The notes under the pieces were generated by a model that had not been told where the DNA came from, searched no databases, and saw nothing but the letters and a program-made list of their open reading frames with translations. Shown here piece by piece: positions 25,373 to 34,094 of a DNA stretch of 55,141 bases (positions are counted from its first letter, which is position 1; every line of letters starts with the position of its first letter). The position numbers and the translations under genes are program-made. Origin of the DNA: Hyphomicrobiaceae bacterium UBA2767 (GTDB taxonomy: Bacteria > Pseudomonadota > Alphaproteobacteria > Rhizobiales > Methyloligellaceae); the NCBI GenBank assembly GCA_002352635.1, contig DEIT01000193.1, positions 11,545-66,685 on the forward strand, written 5' to 3'.

Positions 25373-27079
25373 TTGACGGACGACTGGCGTACCAAGACAT
25401 TCTGGGATGCGCTCCAATGGGGTACTCGTGAACATGGTGACAGAGTCGCGATCATCGCGGGGACTCAGCGGACAAGCTTTAGTGAGCTTGCCCAGCGTGC
25501 ACGCGCTCTCGCCAGAGGTTTAATCGAACACGGAGTTCAGCCCGGCGACAATGTCGCATTGTGGTCGCCGGATTGCATCGAGTGGCTTGTAGCCCGGTGG
25601 GCGGTGCCGGCAATGGGTGCCGTCCTCGTGCCCATCAATACGCGGTTTCGCGATGAGGAAATCGGCTTCTTACTTTCACAAAGCCAATCCAAGGCGCTTA
25701 TCGTGTCGACCGGCGCCAAGGGCATCAATTATTTCGATATTCTTGAACAAATAGATCCTGAATTCCGGGGCTACCGTCCGGGTGACTGGGAGAGCGAGGT
25801 GTTTTCGAACCTTTCGCTTGTTGTTGGGATTGGTGATGACCTGCCGACAAGCGTCGTGCGGTTCGCCGATCTCGAGTCCGAAGGACGCACGCTGGCCGAT
25901 TGCGATGGCCTATTCGATGACTGCGCGCAAAAGATCACCGCGACCGATATCGCTCAGATAATGTACACTTCAGGCACAACATCTTTCCCCAAAGGCGCTC
26001 AGGTGCGCCATGGAGCGCTTCTCCAGAATAACTTCAACACGATTGCACGGATGAATCTTGGTCCAGAAGATCGTTATTTGGCGTCTGTGGCGCTTTTTAG
26101 CGCGACGGGTACATCGTTCACATTGTCTCCCTTTCTCGCAGGCGGTGCCATTGTTTTGATGGAAGACGGTTTCAGTGCCCAAAGGTTTTGTGAACTCGTT
26201 GAATCCGAACGCATTACAATGAGTTTTTATGTAGAGCCGATTGTCCGTGACTTGAAAAATTACGCAGGCCTTGCCGACCATGATCTGTCCACGTTGAGAA
26301 CAGGTACGGGGGCACCATTACAAAGTGAAACTTTCCGCTGGCTGGTCGAAGATCTGGGAGTCTCGGACCTGACGAACGTCTATGGTCTTTCGGAAACCTC
26401 CAATGCGACTTGTCGCAGCTTCTGGAACGACCAACTGGAAGACCGCATTGTGACGTGTGGTCATCCAATGCCGAACATTAAAATTCGGATTGCTGATCCC
26501 GAAACAGACAGAGAAATCAGTGGTGACGAAATGGGAGAGATCCAAGTGAACTCATATACGGTCATGCCTGGCTATTACAATATGCCCGATGAGACGGCAG
26601 CGACTATGACGGCGGACGGCTGGCTCAAGACCGGAGATCTCGGCACGATACGCAGCGATGGCCAGCTTATTTTCCGCGGACGCCTCAAGGAAATGATCAA
26701 GCCTGGCGGGTTCAACGTGGCGACGCTCGAAGTCGAGAGTTTCATCAAGAACATTCCCGGTGTGATTGAGGTTGCGATCGTTGGCGTTCCCGACGAACGA
26801 ATGGGCGAAATCGGCTACGCATATGTGGAAACAGCTACCAGCGCCAAGGTAGATGCGGACACCATTGTCAATTACTGCCGTTCGCATATCGCGAGCTACA
26901 AAGTGCCGCGCTACGTGGAGTTCGTGAAAGAGTGGCCGCTCACCGGCAGTGGAAAAATAAAAAAATTATCGCTTAGCGAACAGGCGAGACAACAGATCAG
27001 CGACGGCCAATCCAAGGATACTCACTCGATGGTCGCTGAAAACAGACAATCAACCTTAAAGGAGAAGACAAATGATTGA
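25373..27079 (+). CDS. Acyl-CoA ligase (class I AMP-forming), divergent fourth copy
   Basis: This 568-residue ANL-superfamily ligase is clearly distinct from the tandem trio. The adenylate motif is YTSGTTSFPKGAQ, the second is VYGLSETSNA, and GWLKTGDLG and FRGRLKEMIKPGGFNV form the hinge and A8 region. PLTGSGKIKKLSL near the C-terminus holds the catalytic lysine. GWFVGR-like ligase features and KEMIKPGGFNV recall FadD3/CaiC-type enzymes. TTG 25373 is supported by GGGAGG nine bases upstream, and the gap to the SDR stop is then 35 bases. Its stop overlaps the next gene's ATG by eight bases, so translation is coupled to the ACAD-fold protein. The acid substrate is unknown. Confidence 0.84.
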   Translation: MTDDWRTKTFWDALQWGTREHGDRVAIIAGTQRTSFSELAQRARALARGLIEHGVQPGDNVALWSPDCIEWLVARWAVPAMGAVLVPINTRFRDEEIGFLLSQSQSKALIVSTGAKGINYFDILEQIDPEFRGYRPGDWESEVFSNLSLVVGIGDDLPTSVVRFADLESEGRTLADCDGLFDDCAQKITATDIAQIMYTSGTTSFPKGAQVRHGALLQNNFNTIARMNLGPEDRYLASVALFSATGTSFTLSPFLAGGAIVLMEDGFSAQRFCELVESERITMSFYVEPIVRDLKNYAGLADHDLSTLRTGTGAPLQSETFRWLVEDLGVSDLTNVYGLSETSNATCRSFWNDQLEDRIVTCGHPMPNIKIRIADPETDREISGDEMGEIQVNSYTVMPGYYNMPDETAATMTADGWLKTGDLGTIRSDGQLIFRGRLKEMIKPGGFNVATLEVESFIKNIPGVIEVAIVGVPDERMGEIGYAYVETATSAKVDADTIVNYCRSHIASYKVPRYVEFVKEWPLTGSGKIKKLSLSEQARQQISDGQSKDTHSMVAENRQSTLKEKTND

Positions 27080-28235
27080 CCCAGTAGAGGCGTTGGAATC
27101 CAAGGAAATTAAAAAGCTTCACGAAATAGCCATTGAGGAGTTCCGCCCGCGCGGTCGCAAATACGATGAAAACGCGGATATGCCTGAGGAGAACATCAAG
27201 TATCTTTTTGAAAATGGCTGGCTCTCGACGACCCTACCGAAGGAAATGGGCGGCAAAGGCAGCAATCTCGATACAGACGATCCCTCAACCTATCTGCAGG
27301 CTTTGCGGGTACTTGCCCGCGGGTGCAGTGGCACAGCGCATTGCTATCAGGTACACAACCATACGGCCTGGGCGTTGCACGACATGGGAACCGAGGATCA
27401 GATCGAGCGCTACATCAAACCGATGTTCGATCGCCCGTTTTTGGCAGCTTTCGTTGGCTCTGAAGCAAAGCGCCGTCATATGTACATGATGAATACGACG
27501 GCAACCAAGACTGATGGCGGCTATATAGTGCGCGGAGAAAAGAACTACGCGACAAACGGTCCGATGATGGGCTTCGCCATTATCTTCACCGCCATAAAGG
27601 GTATAGAGGACTATATGGATAATCATCTCATGGTCATCATCGAGCCCGATATGAAGGGTGTGAGTATGGATCTCGACTGGTACCGGCCAGCGGGTATGCG
27701 TTGTGCCTCAAGTCCAGTAATTACGCTTAACGATGTCCACATCGAAGACCGGAATGTTCTGGGAGAGCCGGGCACATATCCCAAGAGCCGCCTCCAGGGC
27801 AAATATCACCTTGGCTTTACCGCCAACTATCTGGGCACCGCAGAAGGAATGTACGATTGGTACGTGGACTATGTCGGCAAAAGGGGAAAAAGCTCAGATG
27901 GCATTGTACAAATGCGCACTGGCGAAATGAAGATACAACTTCGCGCCGCAGAAGCACTGTTTCACGATGCCATACGCGCCTGGAAGACGAAGAGTGTGGT
28001 TGAAGCTGAGTTGATATCCATAGCCGCCAAATCGGTGGCTGCCCAGGTAGCTTTCGAGTTATCGCACAAGATCATCCACTGTGCGGGCTCAACCGCAATG
28101 TTCGATGAGTTTCCGCTTAACCGGTACATTCGCGATCTTGAGACGCACGTACTGCATGCTGGCCACGACCGCTCGGCACAAATCATTGGCCAGTCGGAGT
28201 TCAGCGAAGATTTCGATTCCACCTTGCAACGGTAA
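27072..28235 (+). CDS. Acyl-CoA-dehydrogenase-fold protein, predicted flavin-dependent monooxygenase (paralog A)
   Basis: This 387-residue protein has the ACAD fold but not the dehydrogenase active site. Where dehydrogenases end with RD.R...IYEGT and a catalytic Glu, it reads IRDLETHVLHAGHDRSAQII (from about 353). That is the C-terminal pattern of group D flavin monooxygenases such as HsaA and DszC. It also has QVHNH at 93-97, a motif shared as [QH]-[VI]-H-x-H with paralogs at 36121 and 45264. AAGGAG precedes ATG 27072, which overlaps the ligase stop. Hydroxylation using reduced flavin from a reductase (1808 or 35577) is inferred. An atypical acyl-CoA dehydrogenase remains possible, since coupling to a ligase gene suggests a CoA-ester substrate. 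Confidence 0.8.
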   Translation: MIDPVEALESKEIKKLHEIAIEEFRPRGRKYDENADMPEENIKYLFENGWLSTTLPKEMGGKGSNLDTDDPSTYLQALRVLARGCSGTAHCYQVHNHTAWALHDMGTEDQIERYIKPMFDRPFLAAFVGSEAKRRHMYMMNTTATKTDGGYIVRGEKNYATNGPMMGFAIIFTAIKGIEDYMDNHLMVIIEPDMKGVSMDLDWYRPAGMRCASSPVITLNDVHIEDRNVLGEPGTYPKSRLQGKYHLGFTANYLGTAEGMYDWYVDYVGKRGKSSDGIVQMRTGEMKIQLRAAEALFHDAIRAWKTKSVVEAELISIAAKSVAAQVAFELSHKIIHCAGSTAMFDEFPLNRYIRDLETHVLHAGHDRSAQIIGQSEFSEDFDSTLQR

Positions 28236-28252
28236 GTCGGAGGAATGTCACA

Positions 28253-28690
28253 ATGACACCTTATCCTGCCAGTCCGCGCCGGCTCGAAACAGTCAATGTG
28301 GGGAGCGATTTCAGCTTTGCGAAGCCGCCTGTAACCACTAAGCAGCTTGTTATGTATGCTGGTGCCTCCGGTGACTTCAATCGCATTCATTACGATCATC
28401 ATTTCGCGATTAAGTCAGGGCTTGGCGGGGTTATCCAGCACGGTATGCTGACCATGGGTTTTCTTGCTCAAGCAGTCACCGATTGGGCCGGACCCAAATC
28501 CCTTGTGAAAGACGTTCGGAGCCGGTTTGTCTCACCCGTAAAACCTGGTGACGTCGTAACCATCAAGGGCTCGGTCCAGTCAAAGGGCGACGCCGAAGGT
28601 GAAAAGACATGCTCGCTTTCTCTCGAGGGTTTTGTCGAGGATCGCCGCGTCATAGTAGGTAGTGCAATTGTTGCGTTTGCGGATGCCTGA
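28253..28690 (+). CDS. MaoC-like (R)-specific enoyl-CoA hydratase, catalytic (HadB-like) type
   Basis: This 145-residue hot-dog protein has the hydratase 2 motif: YAGASGDFNRIHYDHHFA around residues 36-53 and GLGGVIQHGMLTMGF (about 58-72). The Asp and His of GDFNRIHYD are the catalytic pair that adds water to enoyl-CoAs to give (3R)-hydroxyacyl-CoA. GGAGG lies nine bases before ATG 28253. The following hydrolase starts inside its last codons (ATGCCTGA overlap). A HadA-like partner with no catalytic motif is encoded at 4873, and the two could make a heterodimer. The (3R) product would feed the MFE-2-like SDR at 10766 or the FabG-like SDR at 24564. Confidence in the family is high. Confidence 0.86.
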   Translation: MTPYPASPRRLETVNVGSDFSFAKPPVTTKQLVMYAGASGDFNRIHYDHHFAIKSGLGGVIQHGMLTMGFLAQAVTDWAGPKSLVKDVRSRFVSPVKPGDVVTIKGSVQSKGDAEGEKTCSLSLEGFVEDRRVIVGSAIVAFADA

Positions 28691-29555
28691 AACGCCGGAT
28701 CAAGGGGCAAACGTATACTCGACGGTCAATGACGTCGCAGCCAATGGCAAGGTACAGCGTACCTGCTGGCGGCGCGGCGTTACGGTCTGGCGCGATTGGG
28801 GAGCTGGAAGGCCGGTCATCCTGCTGCATGGGGGCTTCGGCTCATGGACTCATTGGGTGCGAACCGTGCCCGCCATATCTACCGACCGCCGTGTACTGGT
28901 TCCCGACATGCCCGGTTTCGGCGATTCCGACGATCCGGTTATGGAGAATGCCCTGGAAGCCATCTCCCGCGCTCTACTGGCAGGGCTTGAGAAGCTAATA
29001 GACATCGAAGCGGGTATAGATATCGTCAGTTTTTCTTTCGGGACTGTTGTGGGAGGTGCGCTCGCGCAGCTTGTGAATGAGCGATATCCGGCGGCCGTGA
29101 AGAATTTTGTTCTTGTTGCGCCGGCAGGGCTTGGCATTACGACAAGGGTCTTTGATGATCTCGCGTTCATAAGGCCAGGCATGACTCAAGTGGAATTGCG
29201 CAACCTTCACCGCAATAACCTCGGCATTGTCATGTTGGCGGACAAATCGAAGATTGCCGATGAGACGATTGATATCCAGATCGCGAATACGCAGCGGAAT
29301 AGGATATCCGCTAAGCCCTACACCCGCGGTGACGTGGTTCTGGCTGCGTGCCGCAGCGTTCCAATGGAAAACCTGGATGTAATCCTGGGAGCACGGGACG
29401 AGTATGTGGCACGCAACGAACCGGAATACAGCGCGGCGCTTGCCAAGCTGCATCCAAAGGCTCGAATACATTGCATCGAAGGTGGCGGCCATTGGGTGCA
29501 GTATGAAAAAGCCGACGCATTCAATGCTCTTCTTCGTCAATGTCTGGATAATTGA
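28683..29555 (+). CDS. Alpha/beta hydrolase, paralog of the one at 7002
   Basis: This is a 290-residue hydrolase with Ser118 in SFSFGT, Asp239 in GARDEY and His270 in GGGHWVQY as catalytic triad. HGGFGSWTHWVR (49-60) is nearly the same as in the protein at 7002, so the two are paralogs in two parallel operons. The nucleophile elbow S-F-S-F-G is a variant of GxSxG with Ser at the first Gly position. The ATG at 28683 overlaps the MaoC stop by eight bases; the longer frame from 28662 would overlap more and has no ribosome site. A C-C bond hydrolase or thioesterase role is likely. No extradiol dioxygenase is in the window, so the meta-cleavage idea is unproven. Confidence 0.83.
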   Translation: MPETPDQGANVYSTVNDVAANGKVQRTCWRRGVTVWRDWGAGRPVILLHGGFGSWTHWVRTVPAISTDRRVLVPDMPGFGDSDDPVMENALEAISRALLAGLEKLIDIEAGIDIVSFSFGTVVGGALAQLVNERYPAAVKNFVLVAPAGLGITTRVFDDLAFIRPGMTQVELRNLHRNNLGIVMLADKSKIADETIDIQIANTQRNRISAKPYTRGDVVLAACRSVPMENLDVILGARDEYVARNEPEYSAALAKLHPKARIHCIEGGGHWVQYEKADAFNALLRQCLDN

Positions 29556-29557
29556 TT

Positions 29558-30922
29558 ATGATAAAAAAAGTCCTGATCGCAAATCGCGGTGAAATTGCCT
29601 ACCGTATCATGAAGACCTGCCGTGCCATGGGAATTGCCACAGTGGCGGTATATTCCGAGGCCGATGCTTCCGCCCTGCACGTGTCGGAAGCCGACGAAGC
29701 TGTCGAAATTGGACCCGCGCCAGCGGTTCAAAGCTACCTCAAAACTGAAGCGATCCTGGCTGCAGCCCAGAGCACTGGCGCGGAGGGTATCCATCCTGGC
29801 TACGGTTTTCTTTCTGAAAATGCGGCATTTGCTGCTGCAGTTGAAGATGCCGGACTGATCTGGATTGGACCCAAGGCGGAATCTATCCGGGACATGGGCG
29901 ACAAGCAGCGCGCGCGGTCTTTGGCGGAGGCGGCCGGCGTTCCGGTGTTGCCGGGGAGTCAGGGTTTCAAACCGGGTGATGTCGAGGCTTTGCTCGGCAC
30001 TGGCAACAAGGTTGGCTTCCCACTGCTGGTCAAGGCAGCGGGGGGAGGGGGCGGTATCGGTATGCGCCAGGTCCTGGCGTCGTCTGATTTGGCGGAAGCG
30101 GTCATGGCAGCTCAAAGCCAGGCCTCCAGAAGCTTTGGCGACGATGCTGTTTATCTTGAACGCTTTGTGTCGCGCGCACGCCACGTAGAAGTGCAGATTT
30201 TTGGATTTGGTGATGGTGAAGTTATCGCCTTTCCAGAGAGGGATTGTTCAATTCAACGGCGTTTTCAGAAGATTATTGAAGAAACACCGGCGCCTAATCT
30301 GGAAGATGATGTTCGCAGCGCCATGGCGGACGCGGCACTCACTCTTGCGCGCCAGGAAAAGTTTCGCAGCGCGGGAACGGTCGAGTTCATTCTCGATATG
30401 GAAACTTCCGAATTCTATTTTCTTGAAATGAACACGCGCATCCAGGTTGAGCATCCCGTGACAGAACTTGTCACCGGTCTCGATCTGGTTTCGCTGCAAT
30501 TGCAGCTCGCTTCGGGGGAGCCGCTGGACGATCTTCTTTCATGCTCCAACGATGCTCAGGGGCACGCGATCGAAGCACGCATCTATGCTGAAGACCCGCA
30601 AAAGAAATTTCTGCCCCGTCCGGGCACACTGACACGGCTGGTGCTACCCGAAGAGAGAGACGGGATTCGGGTTGATTCCGGAGTGCGTGAAGGCGACAAG
30701 ATAACCCCATTCTATGACCCGATGATTGCAAAGATCTGTGCCCATGGCGCCGATCGGGAGACAGCGACAAGCAAGATTATTTCTGCCCTGGAATCTACGA
30801 AGATCGAGGGCGTGCCGACAAATACGCAATTCCTGGCCGCGATATTCTCCCATGAGGCCAACAGGCGCGGTGCAGTTTCCACCAACTTTATTTCCGATTA
30901 TTCTGATGAGCTAACGGCTTGA
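29558..30922 (+). CDS. Biotin carboxylase subunit without carrier domain
   Basis: This 454-residue ATP-grasp biotin carboxylase charges biotin with CO2 from bicarbonate. The N-terminus KKVLIANRGEIAYRI is the hallmark. The glycine-rich ATP loop AAGGGGGIGM is around 163-172, and FLEMNTRIQVEHPVTE carries the catalytic region. The length equals AccC, and there is no biotinyl domain at the end. ATG 29558 is preferred to TTG 29552, which falls in the hydrolase stop region. It lies two bases after the hydrolase. A free biotin carrier (1530) and a carboxyltransferase (1-1307) lie at the left edge, so a three-part carboxylase split across about 28 kb is inferred. The other carboxylase in the window (51141) has its own fused carrier. 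Confidence 0.92.
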   Translation: MIKKVLIANRGEIAYRIMKTCRAMGIATVAVYSEADASALHVSEADEAVEIGPAPAVQSYLKTEAILAAAQSTGAEGIHPGYGFLSENAAFAAAVEDAGLIWIGPKAESIRDMGDKQRARSLAEAAGVPVLPGSQGFKPGDVEALLGTGNKVGFPLLVKAAGGGGGIGMRQVLASSDLAEAVMAAQSQASRSFGDDAVYLERFVSRARHVEVQIFGFGDGEVIAFPERDCSIQRRFQKIIEETPAPNLEDDVRSAMADAALTLARQEKFRSAGTVEFILDMETSEFYFLEMNTRIQVEHPVTELVTGLDLVSLQLQLASGEPLDDLLSCSNDAQGHAIEARIYAEDPQKKFLPRPGTLTRLVLPEERDGIRVDSGVREGDKITPFYDPMIAKICAHGADRETATSKIISALESTKIEGVPTNTQFLAAIFSHEANRRGAVSTNFISDYSDELTA

Positions 30923-30934
30923 AGGCGTGCATTG

Positions 30935-31573
30935 ATGCCAGTTTTACAGAAGGTGAAAATTAGAGCGAAGGTCGATATACCAATCGGGCGGGCGCCCGTT
31001 ATCGGTACATTCGTTACTTTCGATGGCCTGCTGGGCAATATTCCGCATTTCGCCGTGGCGTTCGGCTCCACCCCGAGCAATATCGCACCACTTGTTCGAA
31101 TTCATTCCGAATGCATCACCGGAGATGTTTTTGGGTCCCTGCGCTGCGATTGCGGACAGCAGCTGCAAGAAGCAATAAAGCAGATGTCCGAAGATTCAGG
31201 TTACATCATCTATCTGAGGCAAGAAGGGCGCGGCATCGGGTTAACTGCGAAGCTGGACGCATACCTCTTGCAGGAGCAGGGCCTTGACACCTATGCCGCT
31301 AACCGCCATCTGCAGATGCCAGAGGACAACCGTGAATATTTGGAGGCAGGCCTTATGCTTGACGCACTCGGAGTTTCCAAGGTGCGACTCGCGACGAACA
31401 ATTTAGACAAAGTATCTCAACTGAATCTCGCCGGAGTCGAGGTTGTCGAACGTGTGCCGACCAAAATCTTCGTGACAGAGCACAACAAGCGTTACCTGGC
31501 GGCTAAATCGCAATCTGGTCGCCACGCCTTTACTCTAAGCGACACCTCATCGAGCCCGCGAAAAAATAATTAA
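30935..31573 (+). CDS. ribA: GTP cyclohydrolase II
   Basis: This is a 212-residue stand-alone RibA, which opens GTP in the first step of riboflavin synthesis. The zinc motif is intact: HSECITGDVFGSLRCDCG at 57-74 with Cys60, Cys71 and Cys73. YLRQEGRGIGL (93-103) and LATNN complete the active site. ATG 30935 has GAAGG eight bases upstream; TTG 30932 is in frame but less likely. It closes the operon that starts at 24564. The ribB-type protein at 23177 has lost exactly this activity in its second domain, so the two genes together restore both entry steps of the pathway. Its presence in a catabolic operon suggests extra flavin is needed when the pathway is on. Confidence 0.93.
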   Translation: MPVLQKVKIRAKVDIPIGRAPVIGTFVTFDGLLGNIPHFAVAFGSTPSNIAPLVRIHSECITGDVFGSLRCDCGQQLQEAIKQMSEDSGYIIYLRQEGRGIGLTAKLDAYLLQEQGLDTYAANRHLQMPEDNREYLEAGLMLDALGVSKVRLATNNLDKVSQLNLAGVEVVERVPTKIFVTEHNKRYLAAKSQSGRHAFTLSDTSSSPRKNN

Positions 31574-31619
31574 TCCGTTCAAACTGTACTGATGAACGAG
31601 CTGGACGCGAGATTTACAG

Positions 31620-32465
31620 CTATAGTCTGTTGTAAGGACTGCTCCCGCATCGCTTGAGAATTTCAATGGGGGTTTCGAGGACGATCGCTTTGTAGAGGTC
31701 CTCGCTCAAACCCAACTCGCCAAGTTCGCTGAATTGCGCCGCAAGGTCGAAGAAAGGTGCTGTCGAGCCCCAGACTATCTTTTTTTTCAGCGGGCCCTGC
31801 GCGTATTTAAGCAGCACTTCCCAGCCTGACCCTTGAACCCCGTAGTATTTTGTGCGCTGGCCGGAGAGTTCAATGAACACGTTAGCGTGGCGCATTGCGA
31901 TTGACGTCATGTCGCCCACCCAGGGCCACCCTCCGTGACTCGCTACAATCACCAGCTGGGGAAAATCGATGGCCACTTGATCAAGATGGCAAGGGTGTCC
32001 AAGATTCATTGGACAATTGGAACTGAGCTGCGTGGAGGCATGGATAATGACGCCAAGGCCAAGCTCGCAACATTTCCCATATACCGGATAGTACTGACGG
32101 TCGCTCGCGGGCAGGCCCTCGCGGTATGGCGTCAGGCCGATCAAGCGCAAACCCATGTCGCACGCCTGATGCACTGTCTCAACCGCGTCCATGCAGGGCG
32201 ATGGTGAAATGTCTGCTATGCCAATGAAACGATCCGACTCACTGACAAGCGCTGCCAACTCCTCAAGCGGAGCGCCCGCACCCGTGACAACCTGCTGAGA
32301 TATCCCAAGCTCATCCAGGAGTTCGATATGTCCTTGGACAGAGGAACTCTTTCCATCGGACGTGAACGAGCGGAAATGCTTCGCGTAGGCACCGCGCTCT
32401 GCCAGCTTTTCCCGCGTGGCTTCGAGTGGCGCGAAGGCTCTGAAATCAATGCTCGTATGGTTCAT
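31620..32465 (-). CDS. Amidohydrolase-fold protein (amidohydrolase_2 type), metal ligands missing
   Basis: This 281-residue TIM-barrel protein is of the amidohydrolase_2/ACMSD group, whose members hydrolyse or decarboxylate ring-derived acids. The family's opening D-x-H-x-H is SIDFRAFAP here, so the HxH metal pair is gone. The C-terminal G-S-D-x-P motif reads WGSTAPF, with the metal/acid Asp replaced by Thr. HAS (around 141-143) and SHGGWPW (around 175-181) remain. Loss of both sites suggests a metal-independent or non-catalytic member. ATG 32465 follows the rhodanese TAA with no gap, making it the last of a five-gene operon with ligase and oxygenase candidates. The fold assignment is good and the function is open. 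Confidence 0.75.
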   Translation of the reverse strand: MNHTSIDFRAFAPLEATREKLAERGAYAKHFRSFTSDGKSSSVQGHIELLDELGISQQVVTGAGAPLEELAALVSESDRFIGIADISPSPCMDAVETVHQACDMGLRLIGLTPYREGLPASDRQYYPVYGKCCELGLGVIIHASTQLSSNCPMNLGHPCHLDQVAIDFPQLVIVASHGGWPWVGDMTSIAMRHANVFIELSGQRTKYYGVQGSGWEVLLKYAQGPLKKKIVWGSTAPFFDLAAQFSELGELGLSEDLYKAIVLETPIEILKRCGSSPYNRL

Positions 32466-34094
32466 TTAATCGTGACCATCTTTCTTGACGAGCTTTTCCT
32501 CCCAATCCAGATACTGCTGCATACCTTCTTGCCCCCTGGCGAAGGGTGGCAACACGAGGTCATCCGCTTCGGTCGGTCGAACGACACCTGTCTCGACAGA
32601 CAGTCCAGATTTTCTCCATGCTGTTAGTCCACCCTCCAGGAGGAAAGTGTTCGAGTATCCCAGTCCGACCAGGGTCGCATTCGCGAGGCAGGATTGACTC
32701 CCGCTGCGGCAGGTCACGAGGATAGCCGTAGTTTTACTGGCCGCTACGTTGCCGATGCGCTGCTCCAATGATCCGCGCGGCAGCCAGGTAGAGCCGGCGA
32801 TATGTCCAGATGAGAAGTTCTTGCTGTGGTCGACGTTGATGACGGTCATCTCTGGAGTTTCCGCCAATTGTTGTTGTGCCTTCTCCGGGGTCAAATGACG
32901 GCTGGTAGCCTTGGCCTCGTCCAGCCCCAGTGGGGCGGGGCGGCCGCGGCCTTTGTCAAGGCAGTTACCCGCTTCAACCCAGCCGTTCACACCTCCGCTC
33001 AGGATATGAACGTTCGGATACCCCATCCGGAGGAAATAGGAAGCCGTAACTATGGCGCGGCCTTCCCGGTCATCGATAAATACGATTGGCGCCATTTTGA
33101 CGGCGACGAAATCATCGGCCCGCTGTACCGCCTGACCGCCCGGTAAAGCCATGGTTCCGGGAATGTGGCCGGCCTGATAGTCCGCGAGAGGTCGTATGTC
33201 GAACACATAGGCATTGCTGTCGCCTCGTTTTCGCGCTTCGATTGCATCCATCAGAGCTTGCCTATCCATTGACGGAATGTTGGCATTTGCCGCGATTTTG
33301 GCGGCACGGTCCTCAAATACTTTGATGCTTTCACCTGACGGGTTGAAAGGTTCCGCCGAACCGAATTCGTCCAACTTATGTCCAGCCAGGATCCAGCCCA
33401 TTGTCCCGTTTTTCAGGGCGTAGACATTTTCGAGCCCAAGTTCACGAAGCGCTTGGCAGGCGATGATTGAGCGCGTCCGCCCGGCGCAATGGACAATAAT
33501 TGGCACATCGGCTTTCTCGAAGTCGCCGAGCGAGCGAGCTACATCGAAGCTGGGGGCCGGTCGTGAGTCTGGAATATGAGCGGCCTCATGTTCTTCCGGT
33601 GTCCGGATGTCACAGATCAGCATCGCTTTGCCCGAGTCACGCCAGGAGGCCAACTCTTCCGCTGTCAAATCCGGCACATTTTTTGAAGCGTGGAGGTTCT
33701 CGCCAAATAGTTTGCATGGCACGTTGGAGCCTTCGACCAGCGTATGCCCGGCCTCGCGCCATGCTGCGGCGCCACCGGACAGTACAAGCACATTCTTGTA
33801 TCCGAAGCCTCTTAGTGTCTGCAGGGCTAATCCCGCACGGTCGTCATCAGTGCCATTGTCGTACAGAACGATCAGGGTGCTTGGGTCCGGCACCAGTTCC
33901 GCGATGCGAAATTCGACAAGTCGCCGCGGCAGAAAAGTGGTCCCGCTTACATGTCCCTTTTCGGCCTCGCCAGCCTCGCGCACGTCAAACAAGGCATATT
34001 CGCTGTTCGACGACCTCAGCTTTTCCAGCTCAGGCACGGAAATAGCGTCGTTTGTGCTCGCAGGCCCTGCTTTCGAATCTGGTTGCCCCGTCAT
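32466..34094 (-). CDS. Four-domain rhodanese-like sulfurtransferase, two active-site Cys
   Basis: This 542-residue paralog of the protein at 5383 has the same four-domain layout and the same tail motif (QQYLDWEEKLVKK). Cysteine loops survive in domain 2 (HCAGRTRS, Cys203) and in domain 4 (VTCRSGSQS, Cys462, close to the canonical CRxGxRS). Domains 1 and 3 have LYDNGTDD and IDDREGR instead. It therefore has one more potential persulfide site than its paralog. ATG 34094 overlaps the upstream PaaK-like stop by one base, and the amidohydrolase-fold gene follows directly. Being translationally locked between a CoA ligase and a hydrolase-like gene, it is a genuine pathway part, not housekeeping. 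The sulfur source is not evident. Confidence 0.88.
   Translation of the reverse strand: MTGQPDSKAGPASTNDAISVPELEKLRSSNSEYALFDVREAGEAEKGHVSGTTFLPRRLVEFRIAELVPDPSTLIVLYDNGTDDDRAGLALQTLRGFGYKNVLVLSGGAAAWREAGHTLVEGSNVPCKLFGENLHASKNVPDLTAEELASWRDSGKAMLICDIRTPEEHEAAHIPDSRPAPSFDVARSLGDFEKADVPIIVHCAGRTRSIIACQALRELGLENVYALKNGTMGWILAGHKLDEFGSAEPFNPSGESIKVFEDRAAKIAANANIPSMDRQALMDAIEARKRGDSNAYVFDIRPLADYQAGHIPGTMALPGGQAVQRADDFVAVKMAPIVFIDDREGRAIVTASYFLRMGYPNVHILSGGVNGWVEAGNCLDKGRGRPAPLGLDEAKATSRHLTPEKAQQQLAETPEMTVINVDHSKNFSSGHIAGSTWLPRGSLEQRIGNVAASKTTAILVTCRSGSQSCLANATLVGLGYSNTFLLEGGLTAWRKSGLSVETGVVRPTEADDLVLPPFARGQEGMQQYLDWEEKLVKKDGHD

Noticed and set aside
27072..28235. Plain acyl-CoA dehydrogenase annotation
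   Set aside because: The catalytic Glu segment is missing and the C-terminal motif is that of the monooxygenase-like subfamily. I keep dehydrogenase only as an alternative.
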